Positions 15,421-28,229 of a stretch of 64,000 nucleotides of DNA are shown piece by piece. Made by a program: the position numbers and the translations under genes. Origin of the DNA: Paragordius varius (taxonomy: Eukaryota > Nematomorpha); the NCBI GenBank assembly GCA_964247055.1, contig OZ176053.1, positions 6,510,001 through 6,574,000 of the forward strand, written 5' to 3'. How positions within the stretch are numbered: the stretch's first letter is position 1; every line of letters starts with the position of its first letter. Under the pieces are notes generated by a model. It saw only the letters and a list, made by a program, of their open reading frames with translations, was not told the origin of the DNA and ran no database searches.

Positions 15421-18400
15421 ATGGTTAAATGCTGGAAATACTAATATAACCACAATTAATATTATTTGATTGTTGAAATTAATGGTTGATTGTTGGAAAT
15501 ACTAATACCCGCACGCTTAAAATTATTTGATTGTTGAAAAGTAATGGTTGATTGTTGGAAATACTAATACTTACACGCTTAAAATTATTTGATTGTTGAA
15601 AAATAATGGTTGATTGTTGGATATACTAATACCCACACGCTGAAAATTATTTGATTGTTGAAAATGGTTGATTGTTGGAAATACTAATACCCGCACGCTT
15701 AAAATTATTTGATTGTTGAAAAGTAATGGTTAAATGCTGGAAATACTAATATAACCACAATTAATATTATTTGATTGTTGAAATTAATGGTTGATTGTTA
15801 AAAATACTAATACCCGCACGCTTAAAATTATTTGATTGTTGAAAAGTAATGGTTGATTGTTGGAAATACTAATACTTACACGCTTAAAATTATTTGATTG
15901 TTGAAAAATAATGGTTGATTGTTGGATATACTAATACCCACACGCTGAAAATTATTTGATTGTTGAAAATGGTTGATTGTTGGAAATACTAATACCCGCA
16001 CGCTTAAAATTATTTGATTGTTGAAAAGTAATGGTTGATTGTTGGAAATACTAATACTTACACGCTTAAAATTATTTGATTGTTGAAAAGTAATGGTTGA
16101 TTGTTGGATATACTAATACCCACACGCTGAAAATTATTTGATTGTTGAAAATGGTTGATTGTTGGAAATACTAATACCCGTACGCTTAAAATTATTTGAT
16201 TGTTGAAAAGTAATGGTTGATTGTTGGATATACTAATACCCACACGCTTAAAATTATTTGATTGTTGTTTAGTAATGGTTGATTGCTGGAAATACTAATA
16301 CCCATACGCTTAAAATTATTTGATTGTGGAAAAGTAATGGTTAAATGCTGGAAATACTAATATAACCACAATTAATATTATATGATTGTTGAAATTAATG
16401 GTTGATTGTTGGAAATACTAATACCCGCACGCTTAAAATTATTTGATTGTTGAAAAGTAATGGTTGATTGTTGGAAATACTAATTCTTACATGCTTAAAA
16501 TTATTTGATTGTTCAATATTAATGGTTGATTGCTGGAAATACTAATACCTGAACGCTTAAAATTTATTTTATTGTTGAAAAGTAATGGTTGATTGTTGGA
16601 AATACTAATACCCACACGCTTAAAATTATTTGATTGTTGTTTAGTAATGGTTGATTGCTGGAAATACTAATACCCATACGTGGAAAAGTTATGGTTAAAT
16701 GCTGGAAATACTAATATAACCACAATTAATATTATTTGATTGTTGAAATTAATGGTTGATTGTTGGAAATACTAATACCCGCACCCTTAAAATTATTTGA
16801 TTGTTGAAAAGTAATGGTTGATTGTTGGAAATACTAATACTTACATGCTTAAAATTATTTGATTGTTCAATATTAATGGTTGATTGCTGGAAATACTAAT
16901 ACCTGAACGCTTAAAATTTATTTATTGTTGAAAAGTAATGGTTGATTGTTGGAAATACTAATACCCACACGCTTAAAATTATTTGATTGTTGTTTAGTAA
17001 TGGTTGATTGCTGGAAATACTAATACCCATACGTGGAAAAGTTATGGTTAAATGCTGGAAATACTAATATAACCACAATTAATATTATTTGATTGTTGAA
17101 ATTAATGGTTGATTGTTGGAAATACTAATACCCGCACCCTTAAAATTATTTGATTGTTGAAAAGTAATGGTTGATTGTTGGAAATACTAATACTTACGTG
17201 CTTAAAATTATTTGATTGTTGAATATTAATGGTTGATTGCTGGAAATACTAATACCTGAACGCTTAAAATTTATTTTATTGTTGAAAAGTAATGATTGAT
17301 TGTTGGAAATACTAATACCCACACGCTTAAAATTGTTGATTGTTGAAAAGTAATGGTTGATTGGTGGAAATACTAATACCCACACGCTTAAAATTATTTG
17401 ATTGTTGAAAAGTAATGGTTGATTGCTTTAAATACTAATACCCACACGCTTAAAATTATTTGATTGTTGAAAAGTAACGGTTGATTGCTGGAAATACTAA
17501 TACCCACACGCTTAAAATTATTGATTGTTGAAAAGTAATGGTTGATTGCTGGAAATACTAATACCCACACGCTTAAAATTGTTGATTGTTGAAAAGTAAT
17601 GGTTGATTGGTGGAAATACTAATACCCACACGCTTAAAATTATTTGATTATTGAAAAGTAATGGTTGATTGGTGGAAATACTAATACCCACACGCTTAAA
17701 ATTATTTGATTGTTGAAAAGTAATGGTTGATTGCTTTAAATACTAATACCCGTACGCTTAAAATTATTTGATTGTTGAAAAGTAATGCTTGATTGTTGGA
17801 AATACTAATACCCACACGCTTAAAATTATATGATTGTTGAAAATTAATGGTTGATTGCTAGAAATACTAATACCCATACGCTTAAAATTATTTGATTGTG
17901 GAAAAGTAGTGGTTGATTGTTGGAAATACTAATACCCACACGCTGAAAATTATATGATTGTTGAAAATTAATGCTTGATTGCTAGAAATACTAATACCCG
18001 CACGCTGAAAATTATTTGATTGTTGAAAAGTGATGGTTGATTGCTAGAAATACTAATACCCACACGCTGAAAATTATATGATTGTTGAAAATTAATGCTT
18101 GATTGCTAGAAATACTAATACCCGCACGCTTAAAATTTTATTGTTGAAAAGTAATGGTTGATTGCTGGAAATACTAATACCCACACGCTGAAAATTATTT
18201 GATTGTTGAAAAGTAATTGTTGATTGTTGGAAATACTAATACCCGCACACTTAAAATTATTTGATTGTTGAAAAGTAATGGTTGATTGGTGGAATTACTA
18301 CTACTTACACGCTTAAAATTATTTGGTTGAAAAGTAATGGTTGATTGTTGGAATTACTAATACCCGCACGCTTAAAATTATTTGATTGTTGAAAAGTAAT

Positions 18401-21400
18401 GGTTGATTGCTGGAAATACTAATATAACCACAATTAATATTATTTGATTCTTGAAATTAATGGTTGTGGAAATACTAATACCCGCACGCTTAAAATTATT
18501 TGATTGTTGAAAAGTAATGTATGATTGGTGGAATTACTACTACTTACACGCTTAAAATTATTTGATTGTTGAAAAGTAATGGTTGATTGCTGGAAATACT
18601 AATACCCACACGCTTAAAATTATTTGATTGTTGAAAAGTAATGGTATATTGTTGGATATACTAATACCCACACGCTTAAAATTATTTCATTGTTGTTTAG
18701 TAATGGTTGATTGGTGGAATTACTACTACTTACACGCTAAAAATTATTTGATTGTTGAAAAGTAATGGTTGATTGTTGGATATACTAATACCCACACGCT
18801 TAAAATTATTTGATTGTTGTTTAGTAATGGTTGATTGCTGGAAATACTAATACCCATACGCTTAAAATTATTTGATTGTGGAAAAGTAATGGTTAAATGC
18901 TGGAAATACTAATACTCACACGCTGAAAATTATTTGATTGTTGAAAAGTAATGGTTGATTGCTGGAAATACTAATATAACCACAATTAATATCATTTGAT
19001 TGTTGAAATTAATGGTTGATTGTTGGAAATACTAATACCCGCACGCTTAAAATTATTTGATTGTTGAAAAGTAATGGTTGATTGTTGGAAATACTAATAC
19101 TTACACGCTTAAAATTATTTGATTGTTGAAAAGTAATGGTATATTGTTGGATATACTAATACCCACACGCTTAAAATTATTTCATTGTTGTTTAGTAATG
19201 GTTGATTGCTGGAAATACTAATACCCATACGCTTAAAATTATTTGATTGTGGAAAAGTAATGGTTAAATGCTGGAAACACTAATATAACCACAATTAATA
19301 TTATTTGATTGTTGAAATTAATGGTTGATTGTTGGAAATACTAATACCCGCACGCTTAAAATTATTTGATTGTTGAAAAGTAATGGTTGATTGTTGGAAA
19401 TACTAATACTTACATGCTTAAAATTATTTGATTGTTGAATATTAATGGTTGATTGCTGGAAATACTAATACCTGAACGCTTAAAATTTATTTTATTGTTG
19501 AAAAGTAATGGTTGATTGTTGGAAATACTAATACCCACACGCTTAAAATTGTTGATTGTTGAAAAGTAATGGTTGATTGGTGGAAATACTAATACCCACA
19601 CGCTTAAAATTATTTGATTGTTGAAAAGTAATGGTTGATTGCTTTAAATACTAATACCCACACGCTTAAAATTATTTGATTGTTGAAAAGTAACGGTTGA
19701 TTGCTGGAAATACTAATACCCACACGCTTAAAATTATTTGATTGTTGAAAAGTAATGGTTGATTGCTGGAAATACTAATACCCACACGCTTAAAATTATT
19801 TGATTTTTGAAAATTAATGGTTGATTGCTAGAAATACTAATACCCACACGCTTAAAATTGTTGATTGTTGAAAAGTAATGGTTGATTGGTGGAAATACTA
19901 ATACCCACACGCTTAAAATTATTTGATTGTTGAAAAGTAATGGTTGATTGGTGGAAATACTAATACCCACACGCTTAAAATTATTTGATTGTTGAAAAGT
20001 AATGGTTGATTGGTGGAAATACTAATACCCACACGCTTAAAATTATTTGATTGTTGAAAAGTAATGGTTGATTGGTGGAAATACTAATACCCGTACGCTT
20101 AAAATTATTTGATTGTTGAAAAGTAATGGTTGATTGTTGGAAATACTAATACCCACACGCTTAAAATTATATGATTGTTGAAAATTAATGGTTGATTGCT
20201 AGAAATACTAATACCCGCACGCTTAAAATTATTTGATTGTGGAAAAGTAGTGGTTGATTGTTGGAAATACTAATACCCACACGCTGTAAATTATATGATT
20301 GTTGAAAATTAATGCTTGATTGCTAGAAATACTAATACCCGCACGCTTAAAATTTTTTGATTGTTGAAAAGTAATGGTTGATTGTTGGATATACTAATAC
20401 CCACACGCTGAAAATTATTTGATTTTTGAAAATTAATGGTTGATTGCTAGAAATACTAATACCCACACGCTTAAAATTGTTGATTGTTGAAAAGTAATGG
20501 TTGATTGGTGGAAATACTAATACCCACACGCTTAAAATTATTTGATTGTTGAAAAGTAATGGTTGATTGGTGGAAATACTAATACCCACACGCTTAAAAT
20601 TATTTGATTGTTGAAAAGTAATGGTTGATTGGTGGAAATACTAATACCCACACGCTTAAAATTATTTGATTGTTGAAAAGTAATGGTTGATTGGTGGAAA
20701 TACTAATACCCGTACGCTTAAAATTATTTGATTGTTGAAAAGTAATGGTTGATTGGTGGAAATACTAATACCCACACGCTTAAAATTATTTGATTGTTGA
20801 AAAGTAATGGTTGATTGTTGGAAATACTAATACCCACACGCTTAAAATTATATGATTGTTGAAAATTAATGGTTGATTGCTAGAAATACTAATACCCGCA
20901 CGCTTAAAATTATTTGATTGTGGAAAAGTAGTGGTTGATTGTTGGAAATACTAATACCCACACGCTGAAAATTATATGATTGTTGAAAATTAATGCTTGA
21001 TTGCTAGAAATACTAATACCCGCACGCTTAAAATTTTTTGATTGTTGAAAAGTAATGGTTGATTGTTGGATATACTAATACCCGCACGCTTAAAATTTTT
21101 TGATTGTTGAAATGTGATGGTTGATTGTTGGATATACTAATACCCACACGCTGAAAATTATATGATTGTTGAAAATTAATTCTTGATTGCTAGAAATACT
21201 AATACCCGCACGCTTAAAATTTTTTGATTGTTGAAAAGTAATGGTTGATTGCTGGAAATACTAATACCCACACGCTGAAAATTATTTGATTGTTGAAAAG
21301 TAATGGTTGATTGTTGGAAATACTAATACCCGCACGCTTAAAATTATTTGATTGTTGAAAAGTAATGGTTGATTGGTGGAAATACTAATATAACCACAAT

Positions 21401-22310
21401 TAATATTATTTGATTGTTGAAATTAATGGTTGATTGTTGGAAATACTAATACCCGCACGCTTACAATTATTTTATTGTTGAAAAGGAATGGTTGATTGGT
21501 ATAAATACTAATACCTATACGCGTAAAATTATTTGATTGTTTAAAAGTAATGGTTGATTGTTGGAAATACTAATATCCACACGCATAAAATTATTTGATT
21601 GTTGAAAAGTAATGGTTGATTGTTGGAATTACTAATATAACCACGCTTAATATTATTTGATTGTTGAAAATAATGGTTATTGTTGTAAATACTAATACCC
21701 GCACGCTTAAAATTATTTGATTCTTGAAAACTAATGGTTGATTGTTGGAGATACTAATACCCACACGCTGAAAATTATTTGATTGTTGAAAATTAATGGT
21801 TGATTGTTGGAAATACTAATACCCACACGCTTAATATTATTTGATTGTAATGCTGGATTGTTGGAAATACTAATACCCACACGCTTAAAATAATTTGATT
21901 GTTGAAAAGTAATGGTTAATTGTCGGAATTACTAATACAACCACGCTTAAAATTATTTGATTGCTGAATGGTATTGGTTCATTGTTGGAGATAATAATAC
22001 CCACACACTTAATATTATTTGATTGTTGAAAAGTAATGGTTGATTGTTGGAGATACTAATACCCACACGCTTAAAATTATTTGATTGTTGAAAATTAATG
22101 GTTGATTGTTGGAATTACTAATATAACCACGCTTAATATTATTTGATTGTTGAAAATAATGGTTATTGTTGTAAATACTAATACCCACACGCTTAAAATT
22201 ATTTTATTGTTGGAAATACTAATACCCACACGCTTAAAATTATTTGATTGAAGTGTAAGTTGATTGTTGGAAATACTAACAATACACGGTTAATATTATT
22301 GATTTGTTAA
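15420..22310. repeat. Satellite domain 2 (GGAAATACTAATACCCAC type)
   Basis: From about 15420 the monomers change to GGAAATACTAATACCCACACGC, with TTGATTGTTGG or TTGATTGCTGG in place of TTGATTGGTGG. A distinct variant carrying ATAACCACAATTAAT recurs at 15446, 15751, 16362, 16716 and 17069, giving local units of about 305 and 353 bases. A block near 17194 recurs near 19410 (offset about 2216), and a block near 19734 recurs near 20347 (offset about 613). The domain is more varied than domain 1 and most decayed next to the unique flank, the usual picture for the old edge of a satellite. Confidence 0.88.
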
Positions 22311-23595
22311 AATGTTGAAATTCATTAATATAATTTAATTGAATCCGATAGTTAAATTTCCTTAATTATAAGCACCTGTAATATAGGTTGATTGCTGTAT
22401 TAATTTTATTTTTGGTCATATTATAACTATTATTTTATGTTACTATTTTATACCTTAATTGATTATCTATCTTCATACAGTAAAATTTAAAAAACACCTT
22501 TTTTTAAAGATAATTATTTTTTAAACCATTATATTTAAATATAAGATACCACTTTGGGAAACAAAATCGTTTCTCAATAATATAATATATAAAATCATAT
22601 AGTTAATGATAAATCAAGAATTAAAAAAGAATGGCTCTAATGCTTACATTTATCCCTTTTATATTAAAAATGAATTTATAAATTACTCAAAATCAATAAA
22701 AGATATTACCTTTTGATAATTTGTATTATTTTTTTAACTAATATTAATATAATTAAAATATGACTACTAATTCCGATGTAAGCTAAGGCTTACCGGTTAC
22801 ATTGCGTTCTTAACCCTTTTATTCATCGCAGCATTCTAATATATAATTTGTTACATCTGAAAAAGTACTTTTAATTTTTTATATTTTACTAAAAAAATGG
22901 TTTAAATTAATTATTATAAACACTATTAAGACTGAATGATATTGGCTCATTTTATTATCCATTAAGCTAAAACATATATTACCAATGATAATTTTAATTA
23001 CTCATCATTACCTTAGAGATGACTATAAACAATGGTTATGGGGTTATTTTTTTCCAGTAGTCTAAGGATATAAATCCATATTTTTAAGTTATAATAATAA
23101 CCACAAAAAATATTCTCTTCATTCTGATATGTATCATTATGTAATAAAATTATATTATGAAGCATACATCATTTATTAATATTTTTGTTTAGTCATTCAA
23201 ATATTAAAATAAAATTAATAACAACTTAAAAAAGAGAGAGTAATAAAATTAAAAATGGGTGATCTTGAAGCTCATTATATCTAAAATGCATTTGATTTAA
23301 AAAAAGAACAATTCAAACATATTTTTAATTTTAATCGAAACATAGAAAGTGTGTGTGAATAAATGTAAGTCCTGTAGTATCATTAGATTGCAAAGACCGG
23401 ATGTATTCATTCATGATGCTAATCATGGAAATTATGTCTGCAAATAATATAAAACATAAAAAGATTTTGTCACATTTATCGAGATATGGTGATATGATAG
23501 GTCAGCATGCAAAATAAACTTATTAAAAAAATCTAGTAGAAGTGATTGTAAATTGAAATAATATTGATATGGCAAGCACCACATTTATATTTATA
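22311..23595. other. AT-rich flank between satellite and kettin-like gene
   Basis: I see no gene here. The stretch should hold the 3' untranslated region of the minus-strand kettin-like gene; an AATAAA on the minus strand near 23172 is a possible polyadenylation signal, about 420 bases past the stop codon. A plus-strand stretch near 23390-23450 reads like the end of an Ig domain for about 20 residues but cannot be extended. Confidence 0.5.
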
Positions 23596-26500
23596 TTAAA
23601 CTTTTTGCAAACGACGTTGAGCTAATTTGTTGTGATGCTTTTCAAACGATTCTAATTGCTGTATCTTTCGTAAACTATTGGGTAAGAGTGTCGTACGAAT
23701 TATACCACGATCCGCTAATGTGTATGTAATAAAATTTGTTATAACTATAATAAGATGTTCAAGACATAATTTTTTTTCAATAGTTGATTCATATACAAAA
23801 TGGTATATAGAAAAAAAATAGTATTTACGAGCACAATCCAGGTTGGCATGCGTCATATCCTCGCCGACTTTATTACTGATTTTACAAACATAAAGACCCG
23901 AATCTTCTGGTTTGACTCCAACAATTTCCAATACAGCATGACCATTTTCAACCAAACTGTAGAATCTATTACCTTTAGGCCAATATTAAAATATAATACA
24001 GGTGATTTTTTCGATCACTATTTAGCTAATTTTTTTGGAATGAATAAATAAATCTAACCTATTTTATATATCTAATATACATCCTTTCATATATTTATCA
24101 AGGTTTTATATATTTGAGTGAATACTTGCTGTTAATGGTTGATCATTGAAGAACCATTCAACCTTAAGTTCGGGATCATCTGTCGGAGAAAATTCACATC
24201 TGAAACTAACATGCTCACCTTCTTTCAAATCCATCAAATCGGTCAACTAAAAAATATAATTCATTTTTATATTAATCCTAAATAAGAAATAAATACAATA
24301 AAGATGCTATTTAACCCAATACATTGTTAATAATATATGTCAAATGTCACACTGAACATTTATAACATCTTGTGCATTCCTAGACATAAATTGCTATCTT
24401 TTCCGAATTAATTATTTAGAATCATCCTTTAACATTTTAATTAAAGTTTTTTCCGCATTCCTAAATTTTGTTTACCCCGAGAAAATAGCCATGCCCCTTT
24501 TACTTTAACAACTATAGAAATATACCTGAGTCAAAAATTTGGGCGGATCATACTGTGTGTCCTTAACATCTGATTCCCATTCTCTAGTGTGACTAAAAGC
24601 TTCAAGTTGTTTTATCTTTTCTAGACCTTCAGGGTTTTGAGATTCTGTAAAAACACCTCCCTCGCCTATAATGGTAATACAAATCATAATTGAAGATAAA
24701 CTAAAAAATAATTTGTGTATTTATAATTAAAAAGCTGCAAAATTTTTAATATTAGCTTTGGTTATAACCTTGCACTTGCAAAACAGCAGATGACACAGCT
24801 TCGCCTGACTGGTTTATAGCCTTGCAAGTATAGTTTCCGGAAAATTCATTGATGGCAGGGTTTATTTCAAGGGAAACAAAACCAAAATCAAATGTTGGCT
24901 TAAATCGGCTGCCTATTTGTCCATAATTAAAAAAACAAATCAATGTTGTAAGAGGAAAAAAATTGTTTAGTTTCAACATTTTATTGTTATACCCATATAC
25001 TACTGTATCAAAAATTGACCAACAATAATGTGAATCGGCAAGCATAAGTGTGCATATTGTGAAAATACATTTTATAAAATCACAAACCTAAATCCAATCG
25101 TTTGCCATTAAGTTCCCATTCTATGCGAAGATTCGGATCATTTGCTGGTTCGACCCGAGCCTCGAACCTAACAACGTCTCCATCTTGACAATCCAAAATA
25201 TCAGTCAAATCTTGCACAAAGTGGGGTGGAGGTGGAACTTCTTCAGGAACCTCCTCGGGTAAATGTACAGCCTCCAAATCTAAAATTTTTTGGTATCCTT
25301 CCGGAGACAAGATTACATCTTTTAAGATTGGATCACTGGGATCTATTTAATAAAGGATGATATATTTAAAGCTAGAAAATATATATTATCAAATCAGTAG
25401 CTATAAATATTGGACGAACCTACGATTGCCACATTTATATCGCTTTGGGCATGTCCATGCGAATTTTGGGCTCTGCATGTATATGTTCCAGAATCTGAGG
25501 CAAACGCAGGACTTATATCTAGCGCTACGTAATCCATATCATGAACAGTCTCAAATCGTGATGCTAAAAATATATACCCATATATATTGTTGTTTAGATT
25601 AGTTGATTAAAATATAGTAAGCTTGTGTGAAATAGTATTTAAATCGGGCTGAAACGGTTTTAAACAGGTATTTTGGGAACTGTTTCAAATTTGTTTTCAA
25701 TTATCGAAACCGGATCCGAAAACAGTATAATTTATTTAATAATTTATGAAAGCAAAGAACGATCAGCATCATACCTAAATAAAATTTTATTATAGATTTA
25801 TTAAAATCGCTAAAAACAATTCTTTTATCATTTTGGTCAAATTTTAAATCGAATTATTTAAAAGGGAATCTTAAATTCAGGCAACAAAAAATAGTTGTGG
25901 TATTAGTTTCAATCATAAATTAACCATAATATTCATGTCACACTAACTAAAAAACATATATTATAATTTAAAAAAAAATTATGGTTTAAGAAAAAATTAA
26001 AATTTATTTCTGCCCATAGAATCGGTTGCAGAGATTATATATGCGAGAAGACGGTTCGGGTATATTTCATAACTAAAAGTTGGGTTTCAAAATGATTTTT
26101 AATAAATTGAAATGGCTCGGGTTTTTTTAGTTCTTTTAGTTTAGTCCTTACAACATCACATATGTCATACATTATCCCATTTTTAATGAAAATATCTTGC
26201 TAACGTTTTAGAACCGAATTAAGGTTAATGGGTATGTATAATATGAGAACCAGGTTACTTAAACGACATATAAAATTATTTAACTATATCTGTGAGGAAA
26301 ATAATTGTCTTAATTGATTGCCGTTGGAGAAAACTAATTGAAAAATGGTTATTTTCTTTATTTCAATAAAAGTTCTGGTAAACAAGCGTTTGTGAAAAAT
26401 AATATTAATGTTTTAAATCTTAAAAACCTTTATGATGTAATATAATTTTTTTCTATAAATACAGTTGTTCATTATATGAGAAACATTAAAAATTGTATTC

Positions 26501-28229
26501 GAAGCGTTAGTTTTGCATGAAAATAAAACTGTTGTAAAATACATTATTTAAAATAAAAATATAAATATGACTGATTATACAGATATCGGTCCGCAAAATT
26601 CTAAAAATAATGATAAATTGTCATCATAAAATTAAGAAAATTGATTGATTAAATGTTTTTATGTAAATTAAGACATTTTAAATATTTTGTTATGATTGCA
26701 TATATTTATATTGAGTAGAAGAAACGAAAAACCAATAGCATATGGTGGCCTTAAAATGAATCTTTTACTCTTGTATATGATCAGACATTATGATAAAGGC
26801 TCTTTCTTCATGGACGAAAATTTTATGCAAAATTAAATAAATTTTGAAGGCCTATTTTCATTTTGCAATATCTTAAGGAAAAAATCTGGATAGGATTGGC
26901 GACAAGCTGAGTTAATTTATGAAGTATACAAAGAAATAAATAAAAAATGGTTCAATTTAATCACTTTTTGTCACAATTAGTTGTTTAACAAAAACACACA
27001 CCACTAAATTTCAATGTACTTTTGCCAAAAAAATTCCAAAATATTTATTAGAATAGTTTTAATCGATCTATACCTAAATACATTAAACAATTGTACAAAG
27101 TTATATCAGAAAAACATATCTAAACCGTTACATTGTTATATACCAGCTCATAAAACCAAAATAGAAAAGAGCCATTTATTTTGTTAATAGAGACAAACTT
27201 GGTGCATACTAATAAATATTTACTCTATGCGCTACCTTAATATTATCAGCCAATAATATGTATCCTTCTTAGGCTTATAATTTTTTGCTATCGTATATTT
27301 ACTTTCACAAATTTAGTATGTTTGTAAGGTTGACAATGGAATGTCAATTGCAGATACTAAACCAAAATGCTTAATAAGCTTGTCTGACAATCAAAATTAA
27401 TTAAAAATAATACATGAATTTATTCCTTAATACTAACCCATTCAACTTAGTAAATATGTGACAAGTTGTTGTAACTTGTATATACTTTAATTACTTTAAA
27501 TCATTAGTATAAACGCTATTATATTAGTGCTTTTTTAGCGAAATAAAAATTATATTTTGTGGATTATATAGTAAGTTAAATCTCCATTGCAACACTTTAA
27601 TTTTAAATATTTTTGTTCATTGAAAAAGATGTTTCCGGGCATGGAAAAATTTGGTTATTTTAGAAAAGTTAAATAATTTATTGAACATTTAAGGTTTGCA
27701 TATTCATTCTCATTTAAAGACGAAAAAAAAAGCAGAAACATAATTTTAATCTGTGATATTTGACCACGGCCCACAGGTCGCACCTGACCCTAAGAGTGCT
27801 TTTTTATGGTCCTGAATTATATATTTGATTTTTTTTATGTGCTTATTTTGATTATAATTTATCTGCAAACTTGACAAACAGCTATGAAATTTTTTCGGTG
27901 TTATATAGTGCACGGCCCTGGAAACATAAATATTTTTTTGCGGCTCTTGGAAAAATTTTGTTGGGTACCACTGATTAAAATGATAAATATGATTCAACCC
28001 TTCAAATGATAAATTCCGTGAAAATAATTTCTAACTAAAAATTATTTCAATTATAATTAAATAGCAATCAAATTGGATTACCTACAATAACCGGTCGTCC
28101 ATTACAAAACCAATCGATATGAAGAGTAGGATCATCAGCAGGCTCAATGCGACATTCCAATAAAACTTCATCCCCTTCCATAACATTTGTGTCGCCCGAC
28201 AAAGGGCTAACGAATCTGGGAGCAGCCAT
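23596..28229 (-). CDS. Kettin/titin-like muscle protein with three Ig domains, 404 residues
   Basis: Eight exons, all in matching phase: 28229-28082, 25563-25420, 25342-25088, 24912-24769, 24665-24526, 24246-24126, 23972-23829, 23714-23596. Ig1 spans about residues 3-97 (Cys26, Trp40, DSGTYTC ending at Cys79), Ig2 about 131-229, Ig3 about 270-364 (EDSGLYVC). Linkers of 35-40 residues carry the pattern PEG..KI..LE. Alternating Ig domains and such linkers is the layout of arthropod kettin (part of Sallimus) and nematode KETN-1, giant proteins along sarcomeric actin near the Z-disc. Ig2 has Ala where the first core Cys would be, which occurs in kettin repeats. The start ATG is chosen because TAA precedes it in frame with no acceptor between. 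The last exon is a linker that runs into TAA where kettin would continue to another Ig. It is therefore either a short kettin-like gene or a truncated piece of a larger one. Family call firm, gene boundaries less so. Confidence 0.8.
25564..28081 (-). other. Intron 1 of the kettin-like gene
   Basis: This 2.5-kb AT-rich intron splits Ig1, with donor AG/GTAATC at its upstream end and acceptor TTTTTAG at its downstream end. It holds one minus-strand open frame (27746-27997) that resembles no family I know, and one GC-richer patch near 27760-27800. I see no further exon. Confidence 0.6.

Larger units (their letters stand above)
1..22310. repeat. 62-bp satellite array
   Basis: Continuous head-to-tail monomers of about 62 bases, with 59-base variants that lack one TAA after GGAAATAG. 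Each monomer has a GC core of the type CCCGCACGC, an AT block, and two related segments that begin TTGATTG. There is no unique sequence between monomers. The array is already running at base 1, so its left end is outside the window. On the right it decays from about 21500, with irregular monomer lengths and more substitutions, and is lost near 22310; a stray monomer-like piece sits near 22384. Short open frames on the minus strand are by-products: 62 is not a multiple of three, so the frame rotates every monomer. The array looks like pericentromeric, subtelomeric or interstitial satellite, but nothing here decides which. Confidence 0.97.

Noticed and set aside
16058-20589. Open frames in the satellite (61-80 residues, NNQPLLFNNQ repeats)
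   Set aside because: They follow the 62-bp repeat, rotate frame with each monomer and are not kept between copies; no gene signals.
1-22310. Possible CRISPR-like or regulatory repeat array
   Set aside because: Monomers abut with no unique spacers, and the genome is eukaryotic with introns.
23385-23450. Plus-strand Ig-like end (DANHGNYVCK)
   Set aside because: Only about 20 residues, opposite strand to the kettin-like gene, stop directly after and no extension upstream.
23800-24051. Plus-strand frame of 83 residues
   Set aside because: Lies antisense over exon 7 of the kettin-like gene; a shadow.
27746-27997. Minus-strand frame of 83 residues in the kettin intron
   Set aside because: Preceded by no acceptor in the right phase and without an Ig or linker pattern.
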